64,000 nucleotides of DNA from Acidobacteria bacterium RIFCSPLOWO2_12_FULL_66_21 (GCA_001767455.1 MELC01000079.1:1-64000); one strand, 5' to 3'; counted from the first letter of the stretch, positions 24,015-32,710 are shown. Program-made: numbers and translations. The notes: generated from the sequence alone by a model not told the origin.

Positions 24015-24782
24015 ATGTCCGCCATTGTCATCGCCCAGGACGGGCCGGTCGTCCGCGTCACCCTGAACCGCCCCGAGGTCCGCAACGCGTTCAACCCGGA
24101 GCTCATCGGTGAGCTGACGGCATGGGCTGAATCCGTGCAGCCCGGTTCGGTCCGCGTGGCCATCCTTCAGGGAGCGGGTCCCGTGTTCTCGGCTGGCGCG
24201 GACCTCGCGTGGCTGTCGCAGACCGCGGCGTTCTCGCACGACGAGAACGTACGCGACGCGCGTGCGCTCGGCCGCATGTTCGAGACGCTGAACGCAGTGC
24301 CCGTCCCGCTCGTCGGCCGGATTCAGGGGGCGGCGCTTGGCGGAGGCGTGGGGCTTGCCGCGGTCTGTGACATCGTCGTCGCCGCGGACACGGCGGTGTT
24401 TGGTTTCACGGAGGTGAAGCTCGGGATCGTTCCGGCGGTCATCTCGCCATTCGCGGTCGCGAAGATCGGCCCCTCGGCTGCCCGCGAGCTGTTCCTGACC
24501 GGCGCGCGGTTCTCGGCCGATCGTGCAAAGGCCATCGGGCTGGTGCACGCGGTCGCCCTCGAGACGGATCTCGATACGGCGATCGACGCATACGTGCGCG
24601 AGCTGCTGTCGTCGGGCCCGCTCGCCGTGGCCGGCGCGAAGGCGCTCGTCGCCCGAATCGCCGGGCGCACGCCGGCGGAAGCCGCCGAGATGACGGCGGA
24701 CACCATCGCCCGGCACCGCGTCTCGGTCGAGGGGCAGGAAGGCATGCGCGCATTTCTCGAAAAGCGGAAGCCGCGGTGGTAA
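24015..24782 (+). CDS. Methylglutaconyl-CoA hydratase (enoyl-CoA hydratase family)
   Basis: The 255-residue crotonase-fold protein has VTLNRPEVRNAFNPELI at the start, the oxyanion-hole segment GPVFSAGADLAWL, and the second oxyanion region GRIQGAALGGGVGLAAVCDI then VVAADTAVFGFTEVKLGIVP. In the liu pathway this enzyme hydrates 3-methylglutaconyl-CoA to HMG-CoA. The specific role is taken from gene order, since sequence alone only gives the superfamily. Its end overlaps the biotin carboxylase start by 7 nt, so translation is probably coupled. Confidence 0.88.
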   Translation: MSAIVIAQDGPVVRVTLNRPEVRNAFNPELIGELTAWAESVQPGSVRVAILQGAGPVFSAGADLAWLSQTAAFSHDENVRDARALGRMFETLNAVPVPLVGRIQGAALGGGVGLAAVCDIVVAADTAVFGFTEVKLGIVPAVISPFAVAKIGPSAARELFLTGARFSADRAKAIGLVHAVALETDLDTAIDAYVRELLSSGPLAVAGAKALVARIAGRTPAEAAEMTADTIARHRVSVEGQEGMRAFLEKRKPRW

Positions 24783-26257
24783 GGCTGCTCATCGCGAACC
24801 GCGGAGAGATCGCGATCCGCATCATCCGGGCGTGCCGCGAAGCGAGGATCGAGTCGGTGGCGGTTTATTCGGATGCCGACGCGGGCGCACCCCATGTCAG
24901 CGCGGCGGATCGCGCGCTGCGCATCGGCCCTGCCCCTGCACCGGAGAGCTACCTCTCGATCCCCGCCCTGATCGAGGCGGCGCACGCAAGCGGGGCCGAT
25001 GCCGTCCATCCCGGCTACGGATTCCTGTCCGAAAACGCCGCGTTCGCCCGCGCCTGCGAAGCGGCAGGTTTGATTTTTGTTGGACCGCCGACCGACGCGA
25101 TTGAGCGGATGGGCTCGAAGATCGCGGCACGGGAGCTGGCGCGCAGCGCCGGTGTGCCGGTCGTGCCGGGGATCACGCCGCCGTACCAGACCGATGGCGC
25201 GCTCGCCGAGGCCGCGCGTGCGATCGGGTACCCGGTGCTCGTCAAGGCGGCGGCTGGCGGCGGCGGCAGGGGGATGCGCACCGTCGGCGACGACCGCGAC
25301 GCGCACGAGTTGATACCGGCCGCCCGCCGCGAGGCCGCGGCCGCCTTCGGGGACGGCACGCTGTACGTCGAGCGGCTGATCGAACGGCCTCGCCACGTGG
25401 AAATCCAGGTGATGGGCGACGCGCACGGCAACCTCGTACACCTGTTCGAGCGCGAGTGCTCGGTGCAGCGCAGGCACCAGAAGATCGTCGAGGAGAGTCC
25501 TTCTCCCTCACTCGCGCCCCCGGTGCGGGCCGCGATGGGAGCGGCGGCGGTCGCCTCGGCGCGGGCGGCCGGGTACCGCAACGCGGGCACGGTCGAGTTC
25601 CTGCTCGAAGGAGAGGGAGACGCCGCGCGCTTTTATTTCCTCGAGATGAACACGCGGCTGCAGGTCGAGCACCCCGTGACGGAAGCGGTCGCCGGGGTCG
25701 ATCTCGTCCTCGCGCAGCTTCTGGTCGCCGCGGGCGAACGGCTGCCCTGGTCGCAGGACTCGCTGATCCAGCGCGGCCACGCGATTGAATGCCGCATCTA
25801 CGCCGAGGATCCGGCGAACGGTTTCCTGCCGCAGGCCGGCCCGCTCCGGCTCTACCGCGAGCCGAGAGGGCCCGGCATCCGTGTCGACGCCGGCGTGGTG
25901 GAGGGCAACACCATCACGGTCAATTACGATCCGCTCCTGGCAAAACTGATCGTGTCGGCCGAGTCCCGCGATGCCGCCATCGAACGGGCTGTTGCCGCGC
26001 TGCGCGAGTACGCGGTCCTCGGGATCCGGACGAACATTCCGTTCCTGATTCGCCTTCTCGGACATCCTGAGTTCCGCGCTGGGCGCCTCCACACCGGTTT
26101 TGTCGACGCGCACCTCGGCGAACTGTCGAGCCGCGGCCCCGTGCCGGCGGAGGCGCTCGCCGCCGCGGCAACACTCCCGGCGGCAGGTGGCCAGGTGACG
26201 GCGGCAGCCCGCTCGGCGCCGGATCCCTGGAGCACGTTGACAGGATGGGGACGCTGA
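24776..26257 (+). CDS. Biotin carboxylase subunit (MCC alpha, catalytic part)
   Basis: The 493-residue ATP-grasp enzyme contains LIANRGEIAIRIIRACREA, DAVHPGYGFLSENAAFARAC, the glycine-rich ATP loop VKAAAGGGGRGMRTV, ERPRHVEIQVMGDAHGN, FERECSVQRRHQKIVEE, EMNTRLQVEHPVTEAV and ECRIYAEDPANGFLPQAG. It carboxylates biotin on the carrier domain. Most MCC alpha subunits are about 650-670 residues with a BT linker and a carrier domain in one chain. Here the chain stops after the BC domain and the carrier is the next gene. GTG 24776 is the start, overlapping the hydratase gene. Confidence 0.92.
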   Translation: MVRLLIANRGEIAIRIIRACREARIESVAVYSDADAGAPHVSAADRALRIGPAPAPESYLSIPALIEAAHASGADAVHPGYGFLSENAAFARACEAAGLIFVGPPTDAIERMGSKIAARELARSAGVPVVPGITPPYQTDGALAEAARAIGYPVLVKAAAGGGGRGMRTVGDDRDAHELIPAARREAAAAFGDGTLYVERLIERPRHVEIQVMGDAHGNLVHLFERECSVQRRHQKIVEESPSPSLAPPVRAAMGAAAVASARAAGYRNAGTVEFLLEGEGDAARFYFLEMNTRLQVEHPVTEAVAGVDLVLAQLLVAAGERLPWSQDSLIQRGHAIECRIYAEDPANGFLPQAGPLRLYREPRGPGIRVDAGVVEGNTITVNYDPLLAKLIVSAESRDAAIERAVAALREYAVLGIRTNIPFLIRLLGHPEFRAGRLHTGFVDAHLGELSSRGPVPAEALAAAATLPAAGGQVTAAARSAPDPWSTLTGWGR

Positions 26258-26261
26258 CGCC

Positions 26262-26771
26262 GTGGCGCTGACCTTCAAGCTCGGCGACGGCAGCCGCGTC
26301 AAGTGCGAAGCCGCGCGGCTGGAGGACGATCCCTTGCACGTCACGTGCGAAGTGCAACGGGACGGCGGGCACGGACCTCTGTCATTTGAGTGCGCCCTCG
26401 GCACGGATGGAACGATCCGGATCCTGGGGGAACACCCTCGCAGGGCGTGGGCGGTGGCCGCGGGCGACACCCGCTGGGTGTTTGTCGATGGCGAGGTCTA
26501 CGAACTCAAGGTGGAGATCGCCGGCGGGCACCGCCGGCCGCATCATCACGGATCGCTGTCGGCCCCCATGCCGGCCACCGTGATTCGCCTCCAGACGCGC
26601 GCCGGCGACAGGGTGAAGCGCGGCGACACGCTCGTGGTTCTGGAAGCGATGAAGATGGAGCTGCCCGTGCGGAGCAACGCCGACGGCGTGGTCAGCGCCG
26701 TCCACTGCCGCGAGGGCGATCTCGTGCAGCCGGGCGTGGCGCTCATCGAGATTGCCGAAGACGAGGCCTGA
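26262..26771 (+). CDS. Biotin carboxyl carrier subunit (split MCC alpha C-terminus)
   Basis: In the 169-residue product, residues about 90-169 are a biotinyl domain with the biotinylation motif VVLEAMKMELPV (K131) and flanking strands LSAPMPATVIRLQTRAGDRV and GVVSAVHCREGDLVQPGVAL. Residues 1-85 form a beta-rich region resembling the BT linker domain that in single-chain MCC alpha joins the carboxylase and carrier. It begins with GTG only 4 nt after the carboxylase stop. The pair therefore looks like one alpha subunit split at the BC-BT boundary. Confidence 0.88.
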   Translation: MALTFKLGDGSRVKCEAARLEDDPLHVTCEVQRDGGHGPLSFECALGTDGTIRILGEHPRRAWAVAAGDTRWVFVDGEVYELKVEIAGGHRRPHHHGSLSAPMPATVIRLQTRAGDRVKRGDTLVVLEAMKMELPVRSNADGVVSAVHCREGDLVQPGVALIEIAEDEA

Positions 26772-26775
26772 TCGG

Positions 26776-27681
26776 ATGCGGTATCCCTCGCGTGTCTCGA
26801 TTGTCGAAGTGGGTCCGCGGGACGGCCTGCAGAACGAGGCGACGGGGGTGTCGACCGCGGACAAGATTGCGTTCGTCGACCTGTTGTCGGCTGCCGGACA
26901 CGGCACGATTGAAGTCTCGGCGTTCGTCAGCCCGCGATGGGTCCCGCAGATGGCGGATGCCGCCGATGTCTTCGCGGCGATCTCGCGGCATCCGGGGACG
27001 CGGTACTCGGCGCTCGTCCCGAACCTCGCCGGCCTCGAACGGGCCCGTCAATCCGGCCTGACGGAGATCGCGGTTTTCGCGGCGGCATCCGAGACCTTCA
27101 GCCGGCGCAACATCAATCAGGGGATAGAGACATCGCTCGACATCTACGGTCAGGTCTGCGCCCGCGCGCTCGACCTGGGCATGCGCGTGCGCGGCTACGT
27201 CTCAACCGCGTTCGGCTGCCCGTTCGAGGGAGTGGTGCCGATCTCGAAGGTCGTGGCGGTGTCGGAGGCGCTCGTGAAGATGGGGGCCGCCGAGATCTCC
27301 GTGAGCGATACCATCGGCATCGCCCATCCGGGCCAGGTGCCCGGGGTGGTCGCAGCGGTCGCCGAGCGGATTTCCATCGAGCGTGTCGCGCTGCATTTCC
27401 ACGACACGCGCGGTGCCGCGCTCGCAAACGTGCTCGCGGCCATGGAGATGGGTGTGTCGGTATTCGACGCCTCGGCCGGCGGCCTCGGAGGATGTCCCTA
27501 CGCGCCGGGGGCGACAGGAAATGTCGCGACGGAGGACCTCATCTACATGCTCGACGGCCTCGGTATCGAAACGGGCGTCGATCTCGAAGCGCTGCTCGAG
27601 GCGTCGCGATTCATCGAGTCGAGAATCGATCATCCGCTGCCCTCCCGCTTCTACCGCGCCACGATGGCGCACCACCGCTGA
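26776..27681 (+). CDS. Hydroxymethylglutaryl-CoA lyase
   Basis: The 301-residue TIM-barrel enzyme has the family opening IVEVGPRDGLQNEA, EVSAFVSPRWVPQMADA, AAASETFSRRNINQ, YVSTAFGCPFEG, DTIGIAHPGQV, HFHDTRGAALANVLAAME, and the active-site cysteine signature GLGGCPYAPGATGNVATEDL. It splits HMG-CoA into acetoacetate and acetyl-CoA, the last leucine-specific step. ATG 26776 lies 4 nt after the carrier gene. It closes the liu operon and converges with the gene at 27791 across a heptad hairpin. Confidence 0.95.
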   Translation: MRYPSRVSIVEVGPRDGLQNEATGVSTADKIAFVDLLSAAGHGTIEVSAFVSPRWVPQMADAADVFAAISRHPGTRYSALVPNLAGLERARQSGLTEIAVFAAASETFSRRNINQGIETSLDIYGQVCARALDLGMRVRGYVSTAFGCPFEGVVPISKVVAVSEALVKMGAAEISVSDTIGIAHPGQVPGVVAAVAERISIERVALHFHDTRGAALANVLAAMEMGVSVFDASAGGLGGCPYAPGATGNVATEDLIYMLDGLGIETGVDLEALLEASRFIESRIDHPLPSRFYRATMAHHR

Positions 27682-27684
27682 CGC

Positions 27685-27790
27685 GTGAAGTTGTGAATTG
27701 CGAGTTGTGAATTCAGAGCATCAAGCTGGAATCGTCCGAGCGGACGATCTCAGCTATGTGCCTGTCAATTTACGATTCAGAATTCACAAT
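27685..27790. repeat. Inverted heptad array between convergent genes (GTGAATT / AATTCAC)
   Basis: GTGAATT-type units at the left face AATTCAC-type units (GAATTCA, CAATTCA) at the right, with an inner stem GATCGTCCG/CGGACGATC-like hairpin around 27737-27750. It can fold as a bidirectional terminator for the HMG-CoA lyase and glycosyltransferase-like genes. Confidence 0.7.
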
Positions 27791-29206
27791 TCAGCGCAGT
27801 ACGATCGCCTCCGCGCCCGTCCACCGCGCGGCGTCCACGCGGACCAGGCGCTTGTCGCGTAACACCCACGCATCGCGGGGTCCCGGCGGCACCGCGACGA
27901 TTTCAGCGGCATCCGTGCCTGACGGCGGCGGCACCAGCCATATCGACCGTCTCCGCCCCGCCACGAGCGTGGCCGCCTCGGGAATCAGGCCTCCAAACGC
28001 CGAGGCGATGTTCGCGCGCGTCGTTCTCTCATCGACGATGAGAATGGTGCCGTCTGAAGAGGCTCGTGAGGCCTGCTCCAGCCCAGGCATCACGCCGGCC
28101 GTCAGGTCCGCGAGCTCGACCCACCTCACGTTGCGCACGCGGTAAACCGGCACGAGCGCGAGCGCCAGCACGATCGCGGCAATCGCGGCCGCTTGCTGCC
28201 GCCGCGGCGGAGCCGCACGCCAGATGGCCGTCGCGGCAGCCGCCCCCGCCCAGGCAATCCCCGCCGAGGGAAAACACGCGTAGAGGCTCGATCGCACGGG
28301 AAGGAAGACCGTAATGGCGAATCCAAGGCAGAGCCATCCCAGCCCCACCGCCACAATCCGCCGTTCGGACTCGCTCAGCGCCGGCCTCCGCCTTACGAGC
28401 GCAAGCAGGACGAGCAGGCACACGAGGGTGAAAGTGCACGACCGATCGGCGTACTCCGCGATGTTCCTCGCGACCTGGGACCAGTCGAATGTGAAGCGGT
28501 AGAACCAGGGGGCCGTTACCGGAGTCATGGCCCCGGACCGGGCCCGCAACACGAAATACGCGATCTCCGCCGCGGCGAACAGACTGGCGGTCACGGCGAT
28601 TCGACCCCGTTTTCCGCCCATCGCGACGAGCATCAGCAGCAGCGGCAACGGCAGGAGGACCGCCTCCTCCTTGGACAACAGAGCGCCGAAGAGAAACAGC
28701 GCCGCTGTTGCGGGGCGGTCTTTCGCAACGGCCGCGGCCGCCAGTACGGCAAACAGCGTCAGGAACAGCGCCGTGCGGCCGCTGATCCACAGCACCGCCA
28801 TGTTGATGCCGTGGAGATTCAGCAGCCACAGCGCGGCGGCGAACACACAGGCGGACGGCGGCAGCCGCCACAGACGGGCGACCCACCCGATCCCCCCGGC
28901 CGCGAGAAGGGCCAGGCCGAGATTCGCGAGCCCGTACCCGAGGGGACTGAGGCCGCTGGCGTATTCGTTCAGCGCGAAACTGAGCGACACTACCGGACGA
29001 TAGAAACCGCTCGTGGCTTCGAAGAGGCGCCGGAGATCGCCGACGCTTCCAGCCCGGCTCGCCAGAATCCACGCAAAGTCATCCTTGACGAAACCGTGCC
29101 CGACGTCCGGGACGTACGCCAGGCCGACGACGAGGGCGAGGAGGGCGACATGGAGCGAAGGGCGTGCCCACCAATGGGCGGGGCTGGGCTCAGATTCTGA
29201 GATCAT
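27791..29206 (-). CDS. Polytopic membrane protein, GT-C/PMT-like
   Basis: The 471-residue protein has about 11-12 membrane segments. The N-terminal part has a GT-C type layout: helix 1 (HVALLALVVGLAYVPDV), then the acidic pair in HGFVKDDFAWIL, then YRPVVSLSFALN, as in mannosyltransferase-like proteins of the TMTC/PMT kind. The C-terminal 100 residues are soluble and beta-rich. No donor or acceptor can be assigned. Start ATG 29206 is used; the frame is open further upstream only because the heptad array has no stops. Confidence 0.75.
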   Translation of the reverse strand: MISESEPSPAHWWARPSLHVALLALVVGLAYVPDVGHGFVKDDFAWILASRAGSVGDLRRLFEATSGFYRPVVSLSFALNEYASGLSPLGYGLANLGLALLAAGGIGWVARLWRLPPSACVFAAALWLLNLHGINMAVLWISGRTALFLTLFAVLAAAAVAKDRPATAALFLFGALLSKEEAVLLPLPLLLMLVAMGGKRGRIAVTASLFAAAEIAYFVLRARSGAMTPVTAPWFYRFTFDWSQVARNIAEYADRSCTFTLVCLLVLLALVRRRPALSESERRIVAVGLGWLCLGFAITVFLPVRSSLYACFPSAGIAWAGAAAATAIWRAAPPRRQQAAAIAAIVLALALVPVYRVRNVRWVELADLTAGVMPGLEQASRASSDGTILIVDERTTRANIASAFGGLIPEAATLVAGRRRSIWLVPPPSGTDAAEIVAVPPGPRDAWVLRDKRLVRVDAARWTGAEAIVLR

Positions 29207-29230
29207 GCGGGACGCTGCGGCGTGAGCGTA

Positions 29231-29297
29231 GCAGTTTCCAGTTTCCAGCTTCCAGCTTCCAGCTTCCAGTTTCCAGCTTCCAGTTTCCAGTTCCCGG
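29231..29297. repeat. Heptanucleotide array (CAGTTTC/CAGCTTC)
   Basis: Nine to ten heptads alternate between CAGTTTC and CAGCTTC in the divergent gap between the membrane-protein gene and the PadR gene. The same motif occurs at 18300-18335, 11 kb away. Confidence 0.85.
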
Positions 29298-29358
29298 CTG
29301 CCACCTTCGGATCTCTGCAGGCCGGCCCGCTCCATTGAACCCATATGATGACAGGTAT

Positions 29359-29718
29359 ATGATGCCCCCTATGGACCGCACCACGATCGACTTGCTTCAG
29401 GGGACCCTCGGCGTTCTGATGCTGAAAGCGCTCAGTTGGGGCCCGATGCACGGGTATGGAATCGCCCGGTGGATCGAGCAGGTAACAGGCGACGAGCTGC
29501 TCGTCGAGGAAGGCTCGCTGTATCCGGCCCTGCACCGGCTGGAGGTGCACGGCCTGGCCACATCGGAATGGACGCTCTCGACCACCAATCGGCGCGTCAA
29601 GAGCTACACGATTACCGAACGGGGACGGGCGCAGCTCCGAGCGGAACTGTCGCGATGGGATCGCTTTTCCACGGCGGTCTCACTGGCGCTCCACGCGCGG
29701 CGCCCGCGAACGGCATGA
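29359..29718 (+). CDS. PadR-family transcriptional regulator
   Basis: The 119-residue winged-helix protein contains LLQGTLGVLMLKALSWGPMH then GYGIARWIEQVT, the wing region LLVEEGSLYPALHRLEVHGL and RRVKSYTITERGRAQLRAEL, and a C-terminal dimer helix. In Acidobacteriota such PadR genes often sit directly before an ADOP permease gene, and the next ATG overlaps this stop (ATGA), although the permease is destroyed. It probably represses its own operon. ATG 29359 and ATG 29371 are both possible starts. Confidence 0.9.
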   Translation: MMPPMDRTTIDLLQGTLGVLMLKALSWGPMHGYGIARWIEQVTGDELLVEEGSLYPALHRLEVHGLATSEWTLSTTNRRVKSYTITERGRAQLRAELSRWDRFSTAVSLALHARRPRTA

Positions 29719-29799
29719 ACAGCGACCCGCGGCCGCGCGAGCGCCGCTTCTGGGCGGCCGACGTCGAAAAGGACGTGGACGACGAGATCGTGTTCTACG
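29715..29799 (+). pseudogene. ADOP-type permease, N-terminal stub
   Basis: From the ATGA overlap with the PadR stop, about 28 codons read MNSDPRPRERRFWAADVEKD then VDDEIVFYV. This is the characteristic start of acidobacterial duplicated orphan permeases (MacB-like). After this the frame continues without similarity into an opposite-strand PolX relic. The 800-residue permease is missing, so the PadR gene has lost its usual partner. Confidence 0.7.
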
Positions 29800-30007
29800 T
29801 TCTACGTCTCTCCATCCACGCCTTCAGCCGTTCGTTCGGCCAGCAGTTGACCACGCGATCGGCGGGGACACGCGCGAGACGCGCGTGCGCGATCGCGTAG
29901 TCCGCGAATCTCAGCTCGCCAATCGAGTGTGCGTCGCTGTCGAGGGCGAACAGGCATCCGGCCTCCAGCCCGCGGCCGGCCGGCTCGTAGTTGAGGTCAC
30001 GCAGCCT
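29795..30007 (-). pseudogene. DNA polymerase X PHP-domain C-terminal relic
   Basis: On the minus strand about 70 residues (RLRDLNYEPAGRGLEAGCLF, ALDSDAHSIGELRFADYAIA, HARLARVPADRVVNCWPN) match the end of the PHP exonuclease domain of bacterial PolX, including the metal-binding DAHS motif. The catalytic polymerase part and most of the PHP domain are absent. The stop lies exactly at the end of the permease stub, so two truncated genes meet tail to middle. Confidence 0.75.
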
Positions 30008-30119
30008 TTGCTGACACCTGCACACAGTCCGCCGGCTGACGGTCACGGCATCCGCCTTGCTGCTAGTTCAGCAGGAAACGGATGCGGTGACCTGTGGAGA
30101 CCCGCATGGAGGGCCTGGA

Positions 30120-31856
30120 ATGCGAAAAACGGCTGCGGCCGTTCTTGTTCTGATACTTGCGCTCGCCGGCGGCTGCGCGCGGCTGCACATGGGCGACAAG
30201 CAGAAGGCCAGCGAAATGGACCTCGCCCTGCGCGACGCCCTGAAAAGCGCGGGCACGCCGGCCTATATCACGCAGGATACCGAGGGCGCGCGCTTGTGGA
30301 AGCTGACGCGCCAGTTCTACACCAGCCGCGATTTCGCGCCTGCCTGGATCAAGGACGCCGAGCCGAAGGCCCAGATGGAGGCGTTCATCGAGGCGATCGG
30401 CGACGCAAGAGCCGAAGGCCTCGATCCCGAGCTCTACAGCTACTCGCTCCTGCGTCAAAAGCGCCATGACGCGTCGAAAGGCTTCCTGACGAAGAAAGGC
30501 TTCGACCCGAAGGAAGCCGGCGCGATGGACGTGTGGCTCACGTATCTCTACATGAAATACTCGTCGGACCTGGCGAACGGCCTGTCCGATCTCGCCCACG
30601 CGGATCCGACGTGGAAGATCAGGCCCGACACGTTCGATCCGCTCGCGCATCTCGAACGCGCGCTCGCGGAAAATCACGTCGCGCAGTCGCTTTCAGAGCT
30701 GACGCCCACCCACCCCGTCTATCAGGGATTGCGCAAAGCGCTGGCGGAGTACCGCGACAAGGTCGCGCACGGCGGCTGGCCCGCGGTTCCCGCGTCGATG
30801 AAGCTGAAACCCGGCCAGCAAAGCGCGCTGGTCCCGCTTCTCGCGAGGCGGCTCGCGGCAAGCGGCGATTACGCCGGCGCCATTCCTCCCGAGGGACGGC
30901 CGGCCGTCTATGGCGCCGACATCCAGGAAGCCGTCAAACGCTTCCAGCGCCGGCACGGCCTCACCGACGACGGCACCGTGGCGCCCCCCACCGTCGCGGA
31001 GATGAACGTCCCGGTTGACGGGCGGATCCGTGCAATCGAGCTCAACATGGAGCGCTGGCGCTGGCTGCCGCGCGATCTCGGCGAGCGGCACATCCTCGTC
31101 AACGTTCCCGAGATGCGGCTCGATGTCGTGGATCACGATCGCGTGCCGCTGACCATGCGGGTCGTCGTCGGGAAGAGGGACACGCCGACCCCGATCTTCG
31201 ACGACGACATGACCAACGTCGTGTTCAGTCCGTACTGGAACGTCCCCGCCGACATCGCACAGAACGAGACGCTGCCGGCGGCGCTGAGAGATCCGGGATT
31301 CCTCCAGCGCACCAACATGGAAGTGATTGACGCGTCCGGCAATCCGGTCGATCCCGGCAGCATCGATCTCGGTTCGCCCGAGCAGTACCGCTTCCGCCAG
31401 AAGCCAGGCACGTCCAACTCGCTGGGACTGGTGAAGTTCATGTTCCCGAACCAGTTCAACGTGTACCTGCACGACACGCCGGCCGATTCGCTGTTCGCGC
31501 GCTCCAGCCGGTCGTTCAGTCATGGGTGCGTGCGCGTCGAGCAGCCGGAGAAGCTGGCCGAGTATGTGCTCCACGACCAGCCGGAATGGACGCCGGAGCG
31601 CATTTCGGAAGCGATGCACGCCGGACGGGAGCGGAGCGTGAAGCTGCTCACACCCATTCCGGTGTACATCGCCTACTTCACGGCGAACGTGTCGGCGGAC
31701 GGGCTGGTGCAGTTCCGGAAGGATGTGTACGGGATCGACGCGAGCCTGACGGCGAGGCTGAACGATCGGCTGCGGCGCCTGCGCTCGACGGCCTCGGCCT
31801 CGGCGACCGCGATCACGGCGCCGCGCACGAAGCCGCGCCGCGCGCCCCGGCGATGA
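30120..31856 (+). CDS. L,D-transpeptidase, YcbB/LdtD type, lipoprotein
   Basis: In the 578-residue product the signal sequence ends in a lipobox (VLILALAGGC, cysteine about residue 20). Then come a scaffold domain, a peptidoglycan-binding domain at about 255-300 (IQEAVKRFQRRHGLTDDGTV), and a YkuD catalytic domain at about 320-500. The catalytic motif is SFSHGCVRVE with H468 and C470. These enzymes make 3-3 cross-links in peptidoglycan and resist most beta-lactams. GGAGG lies 8 nt before ATG 30120, which decides the start against an earlier in-frame one. It converges with the regulator gene with no base between the stops. Confidence 0.92.
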   Translation: MRKTAAAVLVLILALAGGCARLHMGDKQKASEMDLALRDALKSAGTPAYITQDTEGARLWKLTRQFYTSRDFAPAWIKDAEPKAQMEAFIEAIGDARAEGLDPELYSYSLLRQKRHDASKGFLTKKGFDPKEAGAMDVWLTYLYMKYSSDLANGLSDLAHADPTWKIRPDTFDPLAHLERALAENHVAQSLSELTPTHPVYQGLRKALAEYRDKVAHGGWPAVPASMKLKPGQQSALVPLLARRLAASGDYAGAIPPEGRPAVYGADIQEAVKRFQRRHGLTDDGTVAPPTVAEMNVPVDGRIRAIELNMERWRWLPRDLGERHILVNVPEMRLDVVDHDRVPLTMRVVVGKRDTPTPIFDDDMTNVVFSPYWNVPADIAQNETLPAALRDPGFLQRTNMEVIDASGNPVDPGSIDLGSPEQYRFRQKPGTSNSLGLVKFMFPNQFNVYLHDTPADSLFARSSRSFSHGCVRVEQPEKLAEYVLHDQPEWTPERISEAMHAGRERSVKLLTPIPVYIAYFTANVSADGLVQFRKDVYGIDASLTARLNDRLRRLRSTASASATAITAPRTKPRRAPRR

Positions 31857-32267
31857 TCACGCTTCGCCGGCGCGCTCGCGGAGCAGCTCCGCGGCCACAT
31901 CGGCGAGCGTGTCGGGCGTACACGGCTTCTGGAGGATCCGATCGCAGCCGGCCTCGCGCGCCCGCTCGTCGTGCTGATGGCCGCCGTAGCCGCTCAGGCA
32001 GATGATGGCAATCCCGGCGAGGCCCGGATCCTTGCGAACGCGTTCCACCAGCTCGAATCCGTCGATCACAGGCAGCGACAAGTCGGTGATCAGCACGTCG
32101 GGACGACGCTCACGCGCGAGCGCCAGCGCCTGCGCGCCGTCGCCCGCCTCGACCACATCGTAGGCGAACGACAGGAACTCCGCGTACATCTGCCGCGTGT
32201 CGGCATGATCCTCGACAAGCAGCGCGACGGGCCGCTTGGACGGGCCGGCTGAATCGAAGGTATTCAT
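31857..32267 (-). CDS. Single-domain CheY-like response regulator (second of pair)
   Basis: The 136-residue product is a receiver domain only: LLVEDHADTRQMYAEFLSF, phospho-acceptor D in VLITDLSLPVIDG, ICLSGYGG, and K in ILQKPCTPDTLADV. It has no output domain, so it acts through contacts with other proteins. The ATG at 32267 overlaps the stop of the preceding regulator by one base (TGATG), which implies coupled translation. The two regulators are related but not near-identical, probably an old duplication. Confidence 0.9.
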   Translation of the reverse strand: MNTFDSAGPSKRPVALLVEDHADTRQMYAEFLSFAYDVVEAGDGAQALALARERRPDVLITDLSLPVIDGFELVERVRKDPGLAGIAIICLSGYGGHQHDERAREAGCDRILQKPCTPDTLADVAAELLRERAGEA

Positions 32268-32710
32268 CAGCGGTTCCGCACTTTCGCCCGCCTCGCCCGC
32301 GCGGCGAACTGCGCGTGCCCTTTCAGAAACGGTGCGACCGCGGTGACGAGATCCGGGGGCATGCACGGCTTGGCGATGAACCCGTCGCACCCGGCCTCCC
32401 GTGCGCGCTCGTCTTCACCTGGCAGGGCGTGTGCGCTGAGCGCCACGACCGGAATATGGCTCGTGCCCGGGTCCGTCTTCAGGATACGCGTGGCCTGCCA
32501 TCCGTCGATGCCCGGCAGCGAAAGGTCCATCAGGATCAAGTCGGGCGACGACTCGACCGCACGCTCGATGGCCTGGGCGCCGTCGCGCGCGGTCTCCACC
32601 CGGAATCCTGAGAACTCCAGATAATCCCGATACATCTCCCTGGCGTCGTCGAAGTCTTCGACGATGAGGATGAGCGGGCGGGCGAGGTAGTCGGGTGCGT
32701 TGAGCGACAT
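32267..32710 (-). CDS. Single-domain CheY-like response regulator (first of pair)
   Basis: The 147-residue product is a receiver with LILIVEDFDDAREMYRDYLE, phospho-acceptor D in LILMDLSLPGIDGWQ, VVALSAHALPGEDERAREAG and K in FIAKPCMPPDLV, then a short basic tail (HAQFAARARRAKVRNR). ATG 32710 has AGG close upstream; a GTG one codon earlier is also possible. No histidine kinase is near, so the phosphodonor is unknown. Such pairs often sit in phosphorelays or hybrid-kinase networks. Confidence 0.9.
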   Translation of the reverse strand: MSLNAPDYLARPLILIVEDFDDAREMYRDYLEFSGFRVETARDGAQAIERAVESSPDLILMDLSLPGIDGWQATRILKTDPGTSHIPVVALSAHALPGEDERAREAGCDGFIAKPCMPPDLVTAVAPFLKGHAQFAARARRAKVRNR

